DNA from: Desulfobacteraceae bacterium
GTDB taxonomy: Bacteria > Desulfobacterota > DSM-4660 > Desulfatiglandales > JALVMZ01
Assembly: GCA_027032655.1 (NCBI GenBank)
Contig: JALVMZ010000167.1
Location: 1-5,908 of the forward strand
Direction: 5' to 3'
Length of the DNA: 5,908 nucleotides
The translations under genes were made by a program, and so were the position numbers. Shown here piece after piece: positions 5,089 through 5,908 of the stretch (the first letter of the stretch is position 1; each line of letters opens with the position of its first letter). Below the pieces are notes generated by a model. That model was given only the letters and a program-made list of their open reading frames with translations. It ran no database searches and had not been told where the DNA came from.

Positions 5089-5160
5089 ATGGCCCAGAAG
5101 AGACTTAAAATAGTGTGTATTTTGAGCTTCCTGTTACTTGGTTATAATTTCATCAGTTGA
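5089..5160 (+). CDS. Tiny signal-peptide-like ORF, possibly a gene remnant
   Basis: An ATG at 5089 is preceded by AAAGGAA at a suitable distance and opens a 23-codon frame: a basic N-terminus (AQKRLK), a hydrophobic stretch (IVCILSFLLLG), then a TGA at 5158-5160. Beyond that TGA the same frame stays open for a further 33 codons, still hydrophobic, and overlaps the minus-strand ORF at 5219-5320. It could be a small membrane peptide, the broken start of an exported protein, or chance. It diverges from the activator gene; no -24/-12 promoter precedes it. Confidence 0.25.
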   Translation: MAQKRLKIVCILSFLLLGYNFIS

Positions 5161-5218
5161 TTATTTATTCCTGAAATTCTCTTTTCTTTTGTAAGCGCTT
5201 TACCTCGTTTTTTCTTTG

Positions 5219-5320
5219 CTACCGAACAAGGATGCACATTTTTAATGTCTCTTCAATAAATTGGAACTTTTCCAGTGCCCTGAGAAATTCTTTTTTATAT
5301 CTATTTAATTCTTCTTCCAT
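5219..5320 (-). CDS. Short ORF (33 aa) starting just past the attC-like junction; possible truncated cassette gene
   Basis: The ATG at 5320 lies 22 bases past the predicted attC crossover, with GGCAGG about 8 nt upstream. The 33-residue product, starting MEEELNRYKKEFLRALEKF, is a charged amphipathic helix that ends abruptly in MCILVR. A different minus-strand frame opens at the same place and continues (VHPCSVAKKKRGKALTKEKR and onward) to a TAA at 5142-5144, so this could be one roughly 60-residue gene with a frameshift near the A-run at 5241-5245. Starting this close to an attC core is typical of cassette ORFs. I do not recognise the protein, and a decayed gene is as likely as a working one. 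Confidence 0.35.
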   Translation of the reverse strand: MEEELNRYKKEFLRALEKFQFIEETLKMCILVR

Positions 5321-5335
5321 TATATCAGCCTGCCA

Positions 5336-5408
5336 CATTAACGACCAAGCTCACCCACGCCCTCACAGGCATAGCCGTGAAACCGTCAGGTGGAGCGGCT
5401 TGTTATGC
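5336..5408 (-). repeat. attC-like integron recombination site (59-base element)
   Basis: Read on the minus strand, the 73-bp imperfect inverted repeat has the attC order. R'' box GCATAAC is followed by a 5-nt unpaired spacer (AAGCC), L'' GCTCCACC, a central variable stem, L' GGTGAGC, a 6-nt spacer (TTGGTC), and R' GTTAATG. L'' carries one extra base relative to the complement of L' (GCTCACC), the extrahelical base that sets attC polarity. With the 5/6-nt spacer asymmetry this fixes the orientation as minus. The central part can fold further (TCAC-a-GGC, ATA, GCC-GTGA). R' deviates from GTTRRRY, so the match is structural rather than perfect. The upstream same-strand ORF (5516-5908) would be its cassette gene. 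No integrase is in the window, so a stand-alone attC cluster or a distant integron are both possible. Confidence 0.72.
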
Positions 5409-5515
5409 ATTTTTTCTTTCCCTCTTAACGTCTTAAGCATATTTGAAATTAAGCCAAAAACCTAGATCGAAGATTCAAAGCACCGGAACTCTATATGGTA
5501 ATATCAACACAAATT

Positions 5516-5908
5516 TTATCCTTTCTTTATAATTGGATATTTCTCTAATAATTTATCCATTTTAGGATTGATTTCCCATGGAAAATCTAAATATACAAAC
5601 TCGTTCACAAACCATTCATCATCTAAAACGTCTCTCCCAATACCTATCCATTTTCTTGTCTTTGTTGAGTACTTCTTCATTATAAAAAAGGAACATAGCC
5701 TCTCTCTTAATCCTTCTCTCCCACATTGAGTCATAAATGTAAAACCTGTATCTATCTCTTTATAAAGCACTGTAAAATCATGTTTTTTTCGATCTTTTTT
5801 GGTTTTATTAATAAGTTCATTTATATTTTTCAAAATTAATTCTCTTGCTTCATGATCAAAATCTAACAAGGCACTTGCTATATTTGAATATCCAACTGGA
5901 TGTAATAC
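5516..5908 (-). CDS. Unrecognised protein, C-terminal part; probable integron cassette gene
   Basis: The minus-strand frame is open from the window edge at 5908 to a TAA at 5516 (130 codons visible). An internal TTG at 5869 could start a 117-residue protein, but the frame stays open upstream with protein-like sequence (VLHPVGYSNIASALLDFDHE), so the gene most likely begins outside the window. The product is soluble-looking and rich in Lys, Asp, Glu and aromatic residues. It has no signal peptide, no membrane segment and no motif I recognise. Two cysteines are visible (in TQCGREGLRERLC), as is the segment RKWIGIGRDVLDDEWFVNEFVYLDFPWEI. The coding strand is A-rich and the local A+T content exceeds that of the operon, which fits foreign origin. 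It is followed 107 bases later by the attC-like site in the same orientation, as in a gene cassette. I assign no function. Confidence 0.7.
   Translation of the reverse strand, partial: VLHPVGYSNIASALLDFDHEARELILKNINELINKTKKDRKKHDFTVLYKEIDTGFTFMTQCGREGLRERLCSFFIMKKYSTKTRKWIGIGRDVLDDEWFVNEFVYLDFPWEINPKMDKLLEKYPIIKKG

Larger units (their letters stand above)
4958..5515. other. Gene-poor boundary between the activator and cassette-like DNA
   Basis: This roughly 560-base stretch has no convincing full-length gene. It contains the small plus-strand ORF at 5089-5160, the short minus-strand ORF at 5219-5320 and the attC-like site at 5336-5408. A small hairpin (ACTTCT, TGCC, AGAAGT) lies at 5025-5040 without a clear U-tract. 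The 107 bases between the attC-like site and the stop codon at 5516 show no feature I can support. No tRNA, rRNA, insertion sequence, integrase or CRISPR repeat was seen. Confidence 0.5.

Noticed and set aside
5079..5094. GG-N10-GC spacing on the plus strand as a second sigma-54 promoter
   Set aside because: It overlaps the Shine-Dalgarno and ATG of the mini-ORF and lacks the flanking TGGCA and TTGC bases, so it is probably chance.
5232..5465. 77-codon plus-strand open frame
   Set aside because: It runs straight through the attC-like hairpin and has no recognisable domain or good ribosome site; best explained by chance.

Overview
The window is about 60% A+T. It looks like chromosomal DNA of an anaerobic bacterium, most plausibly a sulfate- or metal-reducing, syntrophic or related lineage (Desulfobacterota, Nitrospirota or similar). 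This is inferred from gene content: a sigma-54 activator, two NifX/'orange protein' family proteins, two MinD-type ATPases with inserted ferredoxin domains, a DUF5320 protein and an FmdB-type zinc ribbon. The species cannot be fixed from the sequence.

Nearly all real genes are on the minus strand, so the layout reads from high to low coordinates. At the right edge (5516-5908) is the C-terminal part of an unrecognised protein. It is followed at 5336-5408 by a sequence with the architecture of an integron attC recombination site in the same orientation, and then by a 33-codon ORF that starts just past the attC crossover point. This end looks like integron gene-cassette DNA. No integrase is visible. 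The stretch 4958-5218 has no convincing gene apart from a tiny signal-peptide-like ORF on the plus strand.

Next comes a PAS / AAA+ / Fis sigma-54-dependent activator (3575-4909) and, after a 150-base gap, a co-directional operon. Its order is a NifX-domain protein with a C-terminal zinc ribbon (2856-3422), DUF5320 (2503-2835), an orange-protein-like NifX-family protein (2070-2432), ferredoxin-MinD ATPase A (1217-2092), an FmdB-type zinc ribbon (1012-1230), ferredoxin-MinD ATPase B (129-1004), and the start of a gene leaving the window at position 1 (possibly a NifU-like Fe-S scaffold). Genes are tightly packed, with overlaps or short gaps carrying Shine-Dalgarno sequences.

The control logic can be read from the DNA. 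A -24/-12 promoter (3440-3455) precedes the operon. Two 16-bp near-palindromes of the form GTwGCA-N4-TGCwAC lie upstream with centres 32 bp apart (3528-3543, 3560-3575). A third copy (4942-4957) sits inside the predicted -35/-10 spacer of the activator's own gene. The simplest reading is a self-controlled activator that switches on the operon with sigma-54 polymerase. The PAS domain has a Cys cluster that could hold a redox-sensitive Fe-S cluster.

The set closely resembles the orange protein (ORP) complex of Desulfovibrio vulgaris. There, two divergent operons encoding ORP, ferredoxin-MinD ATPases and partners are controlled by sigma-54 and the activator OrpR. Here the equivalent parts form one unidirectional operon with extra members (zinc-ribbon NifX, DUF5320, FmdB). 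The most notable observations are this regulatory circuit and the attC-like cassette DNA next to it.
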